This document shows, piece after piece, positions 49,189-59,351 of a DNA stretch of 64,000 bases; the stretch's first letter is position 1, and every line of letters starts with the position of its first letter. Origin of the DNA: Ziziphus jujuba (taxonomy: Eukaryota > Streptophyta > Magnoliopsida > Rosales > Rhamnaceae); contig NC_083387.1 of assembly GCF_031755915.1 (NCBI RefSeq), positions 3,934,501 to 3,998,500 on the forward strand. Direction: 5' to 3'. The notes beneath the pieces are model-generated. The model saw only the letters and a program-made list of their open reading frames with translations. It made no database searches and was not told the origin of the DNA. The translations under genes were made by a program, and so were the position numbers.

Positions 49189-50421
49189 ATGCTTTGGTAA
49201 GTTTATATATATATTAATTGGTGATAATCACAGAGAAGGAGGGGAAAATCAAAGCGGGAAAACTAGAATCAAAGGAATCAGCAATATTAATTGCAGCCAA
49301 AAATGGAATAGAAGAAATAGTGACGAGCATCCTTGAAGATTATCCAGTGGCCATTAATGACAGGGACGCACGTAAGAAGAATATATTGATATTGGCAGCA
49401 GAGAATAGGGATTTTAATTTATTTAACTTCTTGATCAACAAGAACTTCGTGAATGAAAGTATCGCTTGGCAAATGGATGACGAAGGGAACACGGTTTTGC
49501 ATGCGACCGCATTCCACAATAAACTTAAGCTCTGGCCAGTTCATGGAGCTGCAGCACAGATGCAGTGGGAAATCAAATGGTTCGAGGTAATTACTTAATT
49601 TATTTATTTCTGATTGCATGTAATATATACGGAATTTACATGGTATCCGCATATCCGCAAGGTAAAATGAATATATATATTGATTCTTCATAATAACATT
49701 ATATTAATTTTTATAATCCATTCCATTTTTTTAGTATGTGAAATCCTCAATGCCTTGTGGCACCTTCTATCCACGAAACTACAAAGGACAGAGCGCAGAG
49801 GAGATTTTTACCGAAACGCACGAGGCACTGGTTAAGAAAGGAGCAAATTGGCTGGTCAAAACCTCAGAATCGATCTCTGTGGCGGCGACTGTTGTTGCTG
49901 GAGTCGTATTTGCCACCTCGTCTTCCATCCCAGACGGTCTTGATGAGAAAACCGGCAAACCCAAACTGGAAAAACAGGTGGCTTTCCAAGTTTTCTCCAT
50001 CTCATCGTTGCTGGCGCTCTGTTTTTCGGTCACGGCTTTGACCATGTTCCTGGTCATCCTCACATCAGGCTTCAGAGAAAGAGATTTCCGCAGAGACCTT
50101 CCTTTGAAGCTTATATTTGGTCTGACGTCACTTTTCATTTCCATAACCTCCATGTTGGTTTCTTTTACATCTGGCCATTCTTTGATGACGGAAGGTAAAT
50201 TCAGATATGCCGTCTTTCCCGTTTATGCCGTGGCTTGCCTTCCCATTTCTATTTTCGCCGTCGCCCAGTTTCCCTTGTATCTTGATCTTCTCCGGACTAA
50301 TTTCAAAAGTCGGTTTGATTTCTTCCCTTTAAACTTATTAAATCACCTCAGCTGGGTATGGAAGTTAATCAGCGTCTACCTGAATCCAAGGAGAACAAAA
50401 AAGTCTGAAAACGAAAATTGA
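40257..50421 (+). CDS. Ankyrin-repeat/PGG-domain membrane protein, gene 4 (exon triplication, PDG variant)
   Basis: Exons: 40257-40734, 42016-42165, 43081-43125, then a 54-nt and a 90-nt exon in three tandem copies (44009-44062, 44195-44284; 44520-44573, 44706-44795; 45031-45084, 45217-45306), then 45392-45478, 48786-49022, 49234-49586 and 49735-50421. Every combination stays in frame: 726 aa with one copy of the pair, 822 aa with three. N-terminal ankyrins (ATALHVAITEKQ, DTPLHQAASMG, ETPLFLAASYG, DTALHLLAN) precede a variable linker, C-terminal ankyrins ([19 protein letters not shown]) and the membrane domain with four helices. The name-giving PGG motif reads PDG (SIPDG). The [10 protein letters not shown] segment of paralogues is SESISVAATVV. 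The C-terminus is about 30 residues longer than that of gene 2. A 1-kb hAT-like element lies in intron 1 and a 3-kb insertion in the intron before 48786. Function beyond the family is not known. Confidence 0.8.
40888..41898. mobile_element. hAT-like non-autonomous element in intron 1 of gene 4
   Basis: 1011 bp with an exact 8-bp target duplication TATGTATA (40880-40887 and 41899-41906), the size made by hAT transposases. The left end is CAGGGCTGCTTAAGGCC and the right end, reversed, is CAGGGCCGTCTCAACAAG; both begin CAGGG. The GC-rich ends enclose about 900 bp of very AT-rich DNA with no open frame, so it must have been moved by a transposase from elsewhere. The flanking TA repeats make the duplication slightly less certain than in unique DNA. 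Confidence 0.85.
42985..43860 (+). repeat. Older diverged copy of the gene 4 duplicated exon unit
   Basis: The 45-nt exon 43081-43125 and its flanks match the later 511-bp unit. The intron before it ends in a TATATCACATCRTTTTTT block. The intron after it has ATACTAATTAATTARCAATAGTCAT (43148-43170 region), then a TGGAAACTATAGGTCATT block. At about 43660-43760 there is a degenerate image of the 90-nt exon (CCAATGCCTACACAACTTAAG ... GATATAGAGAAG) with no usable frame. The exon pair was therefore duplicated once before the recent triplication. Confidence 0.6.
43889..45421 (+). repeat. Three tandem 511-bp units carrying exons of gene 4
   Basis: Units run 43889-44399, 44400-44910 and 44911-45421, each exactly 511 bp. 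By eye, units 1 and 2 are identical. Unit 3 differs at three sites (GTA to GCA and GCT to ACT in the 90-nt exon, and one intron base). Each unit carries a 54-nt exon (DKSYDSSDTSVDSTVTQE), a 90-nt exon (VPNLPNVEAADLEK...) and the first bases of the following exon up to AGATCCATTTT. Only after unit 3 does that exon continue properly. Both full exons start and end in phase 1. The junction uses a short match, GATCATTTT in the intron with GATCCATTTT in the exon. Confidence 0.92.
45596..48557. mobile_element. Candidate 3-kb insertion in a gene 4 intron, possibly a diverged LTR
   Basis: A 2.96-kb A-rich stretch separates exon 45392-45478 from 48786-49022, whereas the matching intron in gene 2 is only about 0.1 kb. 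It is bounded by AATTAAG on both sides (45589-45595 and 48558-48564). Its right end, CGCATGTTACA, and its length resemble the solo LTRs of this window (GGGGTGTTACA, 2.9-3.1 kb). A GTGAGTAATAACTTATTAAGC block near 45900 could correspond to their GTGAGTGACCCTATCTACT block. There is no direct sequence match and no coding frame. The class is therefore only a guess, and the AT-rich flanking repeat could be chance. Confidence 0.4.
49023..49250 (+). repeat. Two-copy tandem duplication with GT microsatellites at an exon border
   Basis: A 113-bp unit (49023-49135) is repeated from 49136. Each starts with a GTAATTAAAATGCAC donor region, runs through a GT microsatellite (about 49040-49058 and 49155-49185), then TTTTGGTAAKTTTATATAT, and ends in GATAATCACAG followed by AGAAGRAGG. 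The second copy leads into the real exon (49234). The first gives a 19-nt pseudo-exon (49117-49135) with a donor, which would shift the frame if spliced in. Confidence 0.8.
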
Positions 50422-52340
50422 TGACCATTACCAATGAGGAGGACCTATATAAATATAAATATATATATATATATGCTGATGTGTAATGGATGTGCCTTAG
50501 TCAAAACAATTTTCTAAGAGTTTTTTTTTTTTTCATTTATTTATTTTTAAAGCTCTGTTATATGTGTGTGTGTTGTATTTTGAAATACTTTATGGTTCAA
50601 TTTTATAAATATAAATTATTGTTTTGACGGCCGGTTGATCAATCGTGAGTCAAACGAGAGTTTTCCTATTAACAACATTTGGCAACAAAGTTAGAAGATA
50701 TAATTGTTTAATAATTTTATTTTCGTCATTAAAAAGGTACAAATTTTTAGTAGTATAAATGTCTCAATATGTGACTTTTATGTAACAGTTTATCCATACG
50801 TAAACCTGATAACTAGTCTTATGCAACGTAGCCTTAAAAAACAATTATTCAGTATTGCATTGTTAATTACTTGTCACACCACTTTCACCCATATAAAAGT
50901 TTTCAAAACAAATGTGAGTAATGTATTGGCCAATAAATTTGAAATATTTTCTTGCAAGTAACTTTTGCTTGATCAAGTTCAATTATCATTCCTTTCAAAA
51001 ATTTAAGTTGAATTGAAATTGATGAAAGATGGATTATTATTTCTTTTATTATTTTTCTCTAATACTTTCTTTATATATAGATCCATCTTTTTTGAACTCT
51101 AACGCTTCCCCTTATATATGAATCCACTTTTTTGAATTGCTTTTTTTTTTTTTTTTAAACTTCTATTTAGGTACTTATTTATATATATGTATATATATAT
51201 ATATTTTTTTTTTCTATAAAATTGTTGAGCTTTGACCCAAATCCTCTCGAATTGTTGACTTTGTTACCAAATTAATTGATTCCTTCTTCCAAAAATTTAA
51301 ATTGACGAGAGGTAAGCTATCATTATTCTTCGACCATAATCTAAAATGTTGTTTTATATTTTTAAAATGAAATAATTATTTTAGAATTGAAACAAATTTT
51401 TTTTTTTTTTTTTTTTAGAAATATCAGACAGTTTTTATACTCAGTTCAACAAGCTATAAAACGTGTCAGATTCTTTGGCCAGAAGGTACTTGGATCTCAG
51501 AACTTGATGAGGTGAACCAAGTAAAGCTATGCTGTAAGTAAAGAGTAAATGAACTTTTACTTCATCAACACCAGTATTAATAGATTTAGCATCTACTTTA
51601 TCATCAACCATTTTTCTAGTGTGCTTTCTGTAAGTTATTGGATTCAACAGTAGGGGGCATCATACATTGATTTAAAAAAAAAAAAAAAAGATAATTTGCC
51701 AAGAGGAATTAAAAGACTTGTGCAGAAACTTTTTTCTTTGGGAAATATTTAAGCTAAAGGAACCCATGGTTACGAAAATGAAATGATTACCAGCATAATA
51801 TATACATTTATTTCTTTTACCAGTCCACAGGATAAGAGAGAATTAAAACCCCAAAAGAAAAAGGGGATAAAAATGCAGAACATAAATGTAGAGTAACCAA
51901 GGGAAAAGAGTGATTTTGTCATCCTCTCTGCAGTTTTCATTTTCTCCAATTTTAGACACACCATTTTACTTTAATTTGGCATTGCTACAGAAGAACTGTC
52001 GTCCTATCTCTTTCTATAATAATTGAGAATATTTCTTTCAATCAATGTAAAGAAGGAAAAGAAAAAAAAGTGTAAATTCCAGTATGAAGCATGCGGCATG
52101 GGAATATTGGGATATGAGTAACTTCATATCCAAGTCTTAGAAAAAACCACTCTCCTTTCATGATGGAACTACATATCAAATATTTAATAACAATTTTCTA
52201 ATATTTAATTAGGTAAATGAAAGTAATTAATATTATTTTTATCCATAATTAAATATTTTAACGTGCTTAGATATCAGAGCCAGCACCAGGCAATTAATCC
52301 CAATTCCCACACCATCCACAAAACGATAAAAGTGTCAGCG
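50422..52340. other. Intergenic DNA downstream of gene 4
   Basis: No gene is seen. The block 51455-51640 (GTACTTGGATCTCAGAAC and following) matches the downstream DNA of gene 2. The block 52020-52190 matches 27955-28110. T tracts lie at 50521-50533, 51142-51157 and 51399-51417. The homology shows that the gene 4-to-relic spacing is the same block as gene 2-to-gene 3, but without a solo LTR. Confidence 0.55.
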
Positions 52341-52540
52341 GCTTTTTGTATCCCAGAAAGGGAAGTTATTTGACAGGCAAAGAATCAATAATGCAACTTT
52401 ACAAAGAGATTCTGAAAGACGTTGCCATGGATATCACAATTTTACCTGTTTCCATCTTTTGCTTATCTTCTGCGGAAAATAACACTACTTTGTCACTAGA
52501 ATGAACAGATGGTTATGAATATAAATAGGAACAATTGTTA
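52340..52540 (+). promoter_or_regulatory. Conserved upstream region of the dead gene-3-type copy
   Basis: It matches the gene 3 upstream DNA, with a TTTGTCACTAGAATGA block and TATAAATAG at 52520-52528. The TATA box is intact although the gene behind it is dead. Confidence 0.5.
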
Positions 52541-52611
52541 AACACAAATATAAGTATATGATATAATATAATATATATATATATATATAGATATATTATA
52601 TATGAAAAAAC

Positions 52612-53420
52612 AAAGTAAGACTCACGAGATGAGGATCACAAGGTCAGGTGACACAGCACTGTACGTAGCAGTCTCAGATTGACAAGAAGATATTGTGGAA
52701 CAACTTGTTGAGATCATTTCCAGAGGACCAGATGCAGAACAAGTACTTCTAACCAAGAATGAGAAAGGGAATACTCCCCTTAATTTTGCAGCATCAATGG
52801 GGAACATGAAGATGTGCGGTTGCATAGCAAGCGTTAATCCTTCCTTGATAGGTGCTATCAACAATGACTGAGAGACTCCTTTTTTCTTGATGGATCTTCG
52901 CGGTAAGAAGGAAGCTTTCCTTAACTTAGCTGCTTTTCATTTGCAGTGATATTTTCAACAGGGGATCCAAAAGAACAGAACAAAAGGGATACAGAGGAAT
53001 GCAATGCCACTCTGTTTAGTCTTTAGTCTTGTATTTAATCCCAAAAGAAAGGTCAGCAATGCAATGCCACTCTGTTTAGCCTTTAGTTATTATGAATGCA
53101 AGTTCTGTAACCAGACTATCCCATTTTTGTGATGAATAACCAGACTATCCCATGATCTATAAAAGTTTAGTTACTTTTCGATAATGAAAAAGAAAATCTT
53201 TCTTCTGCAAGGAATGGTTAACAATGTATCGATTTCAATATGTCATATTCCTTAGCAATTTTTATCTTGAATACAATATTATAGCCAGTTCTTTTATTTG
53301 TTGAACATAGTCCTGTGCTTTTCTGTCGCTTCCGTGGTGATGTTCCTCTGTATTCGCAGGCCTCGATACCAACAAAAGGATTTCGAGATTCGAGAAAGAC
53401 CTTTCCAGTAAGCTTTTCGT
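52612..53420 (+). pseudogene. Collapsed ankyrin/PGG relic (gene-3 type)
   Basis: Three pieces of a gene-3-like gene are fused. 52612-52921 is the middle of exon 1 (GDTALYVAVSD, EKGNTPLNFAASMGNMK), with TGA at the position of the Gly codon in SDGQ and TGA for the Arg codon in NNDRE. 52922-53030 jumps to the intron and start of exon 4 (GDPKEQNKRD). 53280-53420 joins intron sequence directly to the middle of the PGG exon (SVASVVMFLC-like, then a QKDFEI stretch). The start codon, most ankyrins, the linker and three of the four membrane helices are gone. It completes the duplicated pair with gene 4. Confidence 0.88.
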
Positions 53421-54898
53421 AACTACATTTTGATTTCACATTTGAATTAAAACCACTCTTAGTTTTCTTTTGTTTTTTTTTTTTCACATTAAATACAAGA
53501 CAATAATATATAGGTTCTATCAAAAGAAATAATAATAATTTAAAAAAATAATATTAATGAAGACTATAAATGAATTTACAGGATACTATTAATCCCATTC
53601 TTATTAAAAATTAATATTAAAAACACAATCTAATCTATCAATATATCTATAAATATATATATATATTTATATTATTATTTATTTTTTTATATTAAATGTT
53701 AAAGTAGCCTGACAGATAATGAGAATATTAAATTAAGAAATAATATAAATACAAAAGGAGAGGTGTTGGTGGGGGAGCGCAAAGGTCAGATGATGCATGG
53801 TAATTGTCGACAAAATGATAGACAAGGTGGGCCCATATAATCGAGATAGCGGAAAGCGGAAGAAAGGGTTTCCACCTCCACCATGGGGAAACAGAGGTGG
53901 GGTCCACCTCCACCTTCAGGGTAACCGGGGCCCTTGCCAATTTGCCTGTAGCCCATGGGCCTCCGTTTAACACGTGGCACTAGAGGGCAAACAAACCGCT
54001 TCGATTTATGGTTTGCTTTTTTATCTTCCGTACCACGAACTGTTCGGCCACCGGACCCAATCCATTCCCCATTTACCGTGGAGCCCATCCATAATTGCCT
54101 TCTGAAGCGACACGTGTGCTCCATTATGCACTGGGGCCTATAAAAGGTAGAATCCTAATGATTTGAGGATCCAACGGTGCAAATTTTAATTGCCTTCTGC
54201 TTGCACTTTCCAATGGAAATAATATTATATTTTAAAATACCGTCTGACATCCTCTATTGATCACGTAGACTAATGTACTTCCTGTATCCCTTAAATAAAA
54301 TAACAGCTGAATGGATAAATTTTAAAAAAGGAAAAATTTTTAATTTAGTGGCCATTGCATTATTTTATTTTCCTGGAGAAACATGTTATAGTTTGTAATC
54401 TTTTATATTACAACTTTTTTTTTTTTTCATTCACGAAAAGAAAAACTTTGTTTTATTGTTTATTAGTTCTTCTGACATACAGTTACTGTGTTTTTGCTGC
54501 TTTTTTTTTTCCTTAGAACTGATCGTTTTATGCTCATGATTTTAAAACATATTAATTTTGCATAATATTATTATTACAAACCAGTGGAAATATTTACCAA
54601 CATCTTTGAAAAATCCTAAACTTGTTCTCGATTAGAAGTGCGTACGATATGATTGTAGCTTTATAATCTTTTTCATATAGTAATGTAAGAAAACATTTTT
54701 AATTAGGAAGGCTATGGCTCTCAACGATAAATAATAAGGGGAAAAAAAATTAATACTAATCTATTTTTTAAAAATAAAAATGAAAATTAATACTAATACT
54801 AATCTATCAGCAAACATCAGAAGCAATCCGTCCCGAGGACAAAATGGTTAATTGTAGGAGCTAAGGGGGACAAAACAGTCAGTGAAGGGCAAGCAATT
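53421..54898 (+). promoter_or_regulatory. Upstream region of the PEAPOD gene
   Basis: 53430-53740 is AT-rich with nothing notable. 53745-54150 is markedly richer in GC. It holds two CACGTG G-boxes (53971-53976, in CACGTGGC, and 54111-54116), and TATAAAAG at 54139-54146. A third ACGT core is at 54899. G-boxes bind bZIP and bHLH factors, including light, ABA and jasmonate regulators. Whether TATAAAAG starts the PEAPOD transcript is unclear because it lies 1 kb before the ATG. From 54150 to 54890 I see only AT-rich sequence. Confidence 0.45.
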
Positions 54899-54984
54899 AC
54901 GTGGCGTCCTGGGGTTGCAGCCCCCCTGGGATTAAAAGGAGTCCGAATTGGGACGCCGCGGCAGAACCTCCTCAAACCCAGGCG

Positions 54985-55000
54985 CTCTCTCTCTCTCTCT
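54985..55000 (+). repeat. CT microsatellite in the probable 5' UTR of the PEAPOD gene
   Basis: A CTCTCTCTCTCTCTCT run followed by T's, 160 bp before the start codon. Pyrimidine-rich tracts are common in plant 5' leaders. Confidence 0.6.
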
Positions 55001-55158
55001 TTTTTTTCTCACTCCAGCTACTGAATCCCCAACAAAGTAGAAACAAACTTCCCAAAATACCACTGCAGAAATCGGCGGCGAAGACTTAGACTTCACTCAT
55101 CTGCAACTTACAGTAACCGGAGCTCCCCTGGTACTTCCACGGCCAAAATCCCCACACT

Positions 55159-56212
55159 ATGCAACCGGAAGAAACGGTTTCCCGGTCACCACTTTACAAA
55201 CCCCTCCACCTACTCACCGAAGATGACATTTCTCAGCTTACCCGTGAAGATTGCCGCCGTTTTCTCAAAGAAAAAGGTCTTCCCTTTCTCACTCACTCTC
55301 TTTCTTTCTCTCTCTGTCTTTTTTTTTTTTTAACATTTAAATATTATAATTATAATATTAATAATGTATGAACACCTGAATATCAATTTGTATGTATGTA
55401 CGAGGAATGGCGGCGCGTGAGTTAGTTTGCTTAATGATTTGGTGACCGTACAGGCATGAGAAGGCCATCGTGGAACAAATCGCAGGCGATCCAGCAGGTT
55501 ATCTCGCTTAAAGCTCTCCTCGAAACGACGTCGGAGTCCGACGACACCGAGACACCCAACACACTCTACATTCTCGGCCCTCAAAGCCCAACTCGCGTGC
55601 GGTTCTCTCTCAGCCTTGTCTTATCGTTTAGACTCTTATCCCCCTCTCTATTAACATCCCATTTTAATTATTGCCTGCTTATTATTAAATAGAAAGATTA
55701 ATTCTACACGCCCCAAATTTATAAATAAAAATTTTTGTTCCATTAATTAATTATCATCTGGTTGATTTTTATCTCCCATAACAATAAAGCATTATTAATT
55801 TACATTCAATAATATCATATCAAATATCATAGCATTTGGATTATAATTTTACTGAATTTTTTTGGTACGGGTAGCATTACTAGATTACTGAAATAAAATA
55901 TGCCCCATGAATACTTTTTTTTTTTCTTCTCTCTCTTTGATATTTTAATATTTTATATATATATTTTTGATAAATTTCGCGCTCTATTTTATTTTATTAA
56001 AAATCAAACAAAATTTTCTGTAGGGCCCAGACTTTCGTCTAACTGTTTCGGCTGACGATCCGGCCAACAATCCTTCCAAGCCCGATGTTCCTGATGATAC
56101 TTCGGCCCAACTTATTGCCGCTGAAAACGACTCCGTTTCTCCTCTGTAATCCTCCACAAACACTTGTTTATCATTTGCAATTATTATTAGTCCCTTGTCT
56201 CTTGTTATCACT

Positions 56213-56249
<37 letters not shown>

Positions 56250-59200
56250 TGGGTAAATCTGATTTTAATTAAACACTGTGTAAAGTATATAAGATGGAGG
56301 TGTTTAATTCGTTATCTTGTGGAAGATATTTTAAGATTTTTGTTTTTTTTTCCTCGCGTAAACTCTATTTTTATTTTTATTTTTTTATTTTTTATTTTTT
56401 TTTTTGCGTGTGTCACTGGAGTTTTGCTTTTCACTGTTTTCAAAAAGCAAAATAGAAACAAAAAAAGTAGGTGCTGGTCACTGTTGAAGCTGCTTATCAC
56501 GAAACAAAGCCTATTTGCGCACCCACTTGTAAATGGAGTGATTTGTTGTCACGTATACTCTGATTCACTCTTTCTTATTTATTTAATTATTTTTAAATAA
56601 ACAGATAAATAAAAGATAATGATAATAATTTGTGCAACTGTATTTGGCCATTTTGATCAACAAAGAGGAATAACCTTCTTCTACTCGACAAGGTTGCTAC
56701 TTGCTACTATAATTTGGAAATCCGGGTAGACTGGAAAATTTCAGCATTATCATGCATTGTTTATTTTTAAATTCCATTTATAGTAGTTCATCAATTTGTC
56801 CCAGAAACGCCGATGCAACCAATGAGCCAGTAGGACAAATGACAATTTTCTACCGTGGGAAAGTTAATGTCTATGATGACGTGCCAGATGATAAGGTAAT
56901 AAACCATAATATTTACTATAATGTAAATGAGCATCATGGTTCACTGACCCTTCTACTAATTATCGAATATTCTCGTTTCAGGCACAAACGATAGTGCAAT
57001 TTGCTGCAAGCCCATTCTTTTTGCCTCATGAAGCTTCGTCAGATGTAGTCACTACGTTATGGCCCTTTAGTCCCCTTCCATGCCATTTACATGCTGCAGC
57101 TGCCAATGCAGGGCCAAATTCTCCTGCTGCCATCTTCCCAAGACTGCAAACAGGTAGAATTTGATGGTGATTAAAGGACGTGCATCTTTTTTATCTATGC
57201 ATAGAGATTTGTACACTTATGGTGTTGAAACCAATCCCAAAGATTTAAGTCAGTTCTCTTAGAAGTTAGATGCCATTCTTCTAGGAGGCACTGTGGACTG
57301 TTGTATGCCTTCATGGTGGAAAGGTTGAGCTACTTAAGCAATTCCTAGTTAGCTTTTTCCATGGTATGGACCTTGGGTGCCCAATAGACGGTGTTAAAAC
57401 CGTTAAATTGCTGGTGATGTAGAAGCTGTGGTTAAATTAACTTTATAGCATAACTGATACGTGAATTCTTCGGTAACAAGTGTTCTTGTTTTACTATACA
57501 GTAAAAGTTGCAGAAAGAGATCAGTTCCTTAGAGAAGAGAGCAGCAAATCTCATGAAGATAATTTTGGTAAATGCTTAGTCTTTGAGATATAACTTTAGC
57601 TTGTAGCCAAAACTTGAAATCATCTCACTTGCATATATAACCATTGGTTAATCTTTTTTCTTTATTTAAATGGTCGATACAAAATGAGGTATATGACCTG
57701 TCTTTTGGCCATGTTCTTTAGCTGCCATTATAGGAATACTACTTGATGATCTTCTTACTGAACATTTGATTCAACATCGAATATACAACTATATTCTTAA
57801 TCTCTTGTTCCTTTGTCTACTTTTCCAGTCGCATACACATCAATGTGGTTTGATATTGATTACATGATGTTTTTCCCAATTCCGTTGAACTCAGCTGCAT
57901 TTGTCCTCTTCCCTCAAATTTCAAAATATGGAGGTGTATGAGTTTAGATTTTTGGAATTAGTGATTGTTGTGTTGGTTTACCAAAGTCATGAAAAACTAA
58001 GATATTTTACTGGTAAGATATTTTGTTAGAGCACTGGTTTATATTTTACCTATATTTTTTTATCAAAAAAAGTTTCACCTATACTTGAGTTTCTCGTAGA
58101 TACACCAGTGGACTCCTTACATAATGCCCAGTGAATAACTTAGTCAGAAGTGCAAGAGCTTAAAACCAAAATTTGATGTTTGTCAATTGTTGGTGGTAAA
58201 ACTGACTGTGCTTTCCTGTAATGGTTTTTTCAGTATGATTGAGAAAAATTGTTTATTTTGGCGTTGATTAGTGTAAGGTCACACAAATAACTAGGTTCAT
58301 TAACTTTAGAACTATTTCCCCAAGAATTCTGCGGTTGTTTATTGTGCTTGTAACACCAAAGAAATTTGTATCATGCCATCAATATTTTCCTACCGGGCTA
58401 GGTCCTTTTATTTTCTGTTACCGATATATTTTATATATATATATCTATATATAATGGCATTGATCTTAGAGTAGATAAGACAATTCTTTTATCTACGGTA
58501 GCTGAGACGTTAGAGAAATGCTATTTAATGCTTTGGTAAATAATTAATGCATGTCCCCTGACACGAATAAAGGCATTAAACATTCGATCTATGAAACTCT
58601 AAAAGGTCTTGAGATTGTTATGCCCTTAGAAAAGTCTCACTACTTGATTCTGTCTTCTTGTTTATTTTTTTTTTTTTTCTTTTAATTTCATGTTTAGCCG
58701 GACTGACAAGTAGACAAGCATCGGTGCAAAGATATCTTGAGAAGCGAAAAGACAGGTATCTTAAAATGGTTAAAAATGCACACTTAGTGACAGTCAAATA
58801 TATCTTTGTCAAGTTGCTCCTCCTTCTTTGTTCCTCACACTCCTGTTAGGTGAAGGTTTAAGCACAAGAGAAAGGCAGCAGTCCCTCCTTCTGCAGGCTT
58901 GGACATCTACTTAAACCATCGAGTAGGAGATCAGTTCTTAAACCAGCAATTGAACCTGTGTGAGGCATATTCTCCTTCCCATCCAAGACCACCTCAGACA
59001 CCTAGCAGGAGCTGCTCTGTTGAAAACATGATAAAAAATGCCAGCCTCTCTATAGAACTTAACGACAAAGGTGATTATTCCTGTACTCATTCATGCACTT
59101 TTCTTCTTAAATTGAACTAACCGATGCTTTGTTTTGGCCATTCAATGTTTGATGTTTGGTGGCTGATATCGTATTTTGCCACGTAATCATTAGAAAACTT

Positions 59201-59351
59201 ACTATGGATTTTTTCCCATTAGACCCTGTACCAACCATGGGACTGGTTTCCGCCAATCACAATCTGTCCTAATAGTAACCGCTCTGCTGAAATTTTAAAT
59301 GACATTGGATGCTCTACGGTTGTTGATTTTGCAGATAATCAAGAATGTTAA
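55159..59351 (+). CDS. TIFY4B: PEAPOD-type TIFY4 transcriptional regulator
   Basis: Nine exons: 55159-55276, 55454-55596, 56024-56145, 56784-56895, 56982-57153, 57502-57567, 58698-58755, 58856-59070 and 59335-59351. The sum is 1023 nt, coding 340 aa, normal for the family. The PPD domain is at residues about 15-65 (LTEDDISQLTREDCRRFLKE, then GMRRPSWNKSQAIQQVISLK). The TIFY domain follows at about 145-180 (QMTIFYRGKVNVYDDVPDDK). A divergent Jas-like motif at about 245-270 (RQASVQRYLEKRKDR, then FKHKRK) lacks the PY of true JAZ degrons. PEAPOD proteins recruit KIX8/9 through the PPD domain and NINJA-TOPLESS through TIFY. They repress cyclin D3 and other genes and limit meristemoid division and leaf or seed size. 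Intron 7 (57568-58697) and intron 3 are the longest. The exon 2 donor (GTGCGG) is weak but the only one that keeps phase. The paralogue number (4A or 4B) cannot be fixed here. Confidence 0.93.

Noticed and set aside
54717..54735. CTCTCAACGATAAATAATAA, similar to the gene 2/gene 4 promoter motif
   Set aside because: No further similarity around it, and it lies in AT-rich DNA upstream of an unrelated gene; probably chance.
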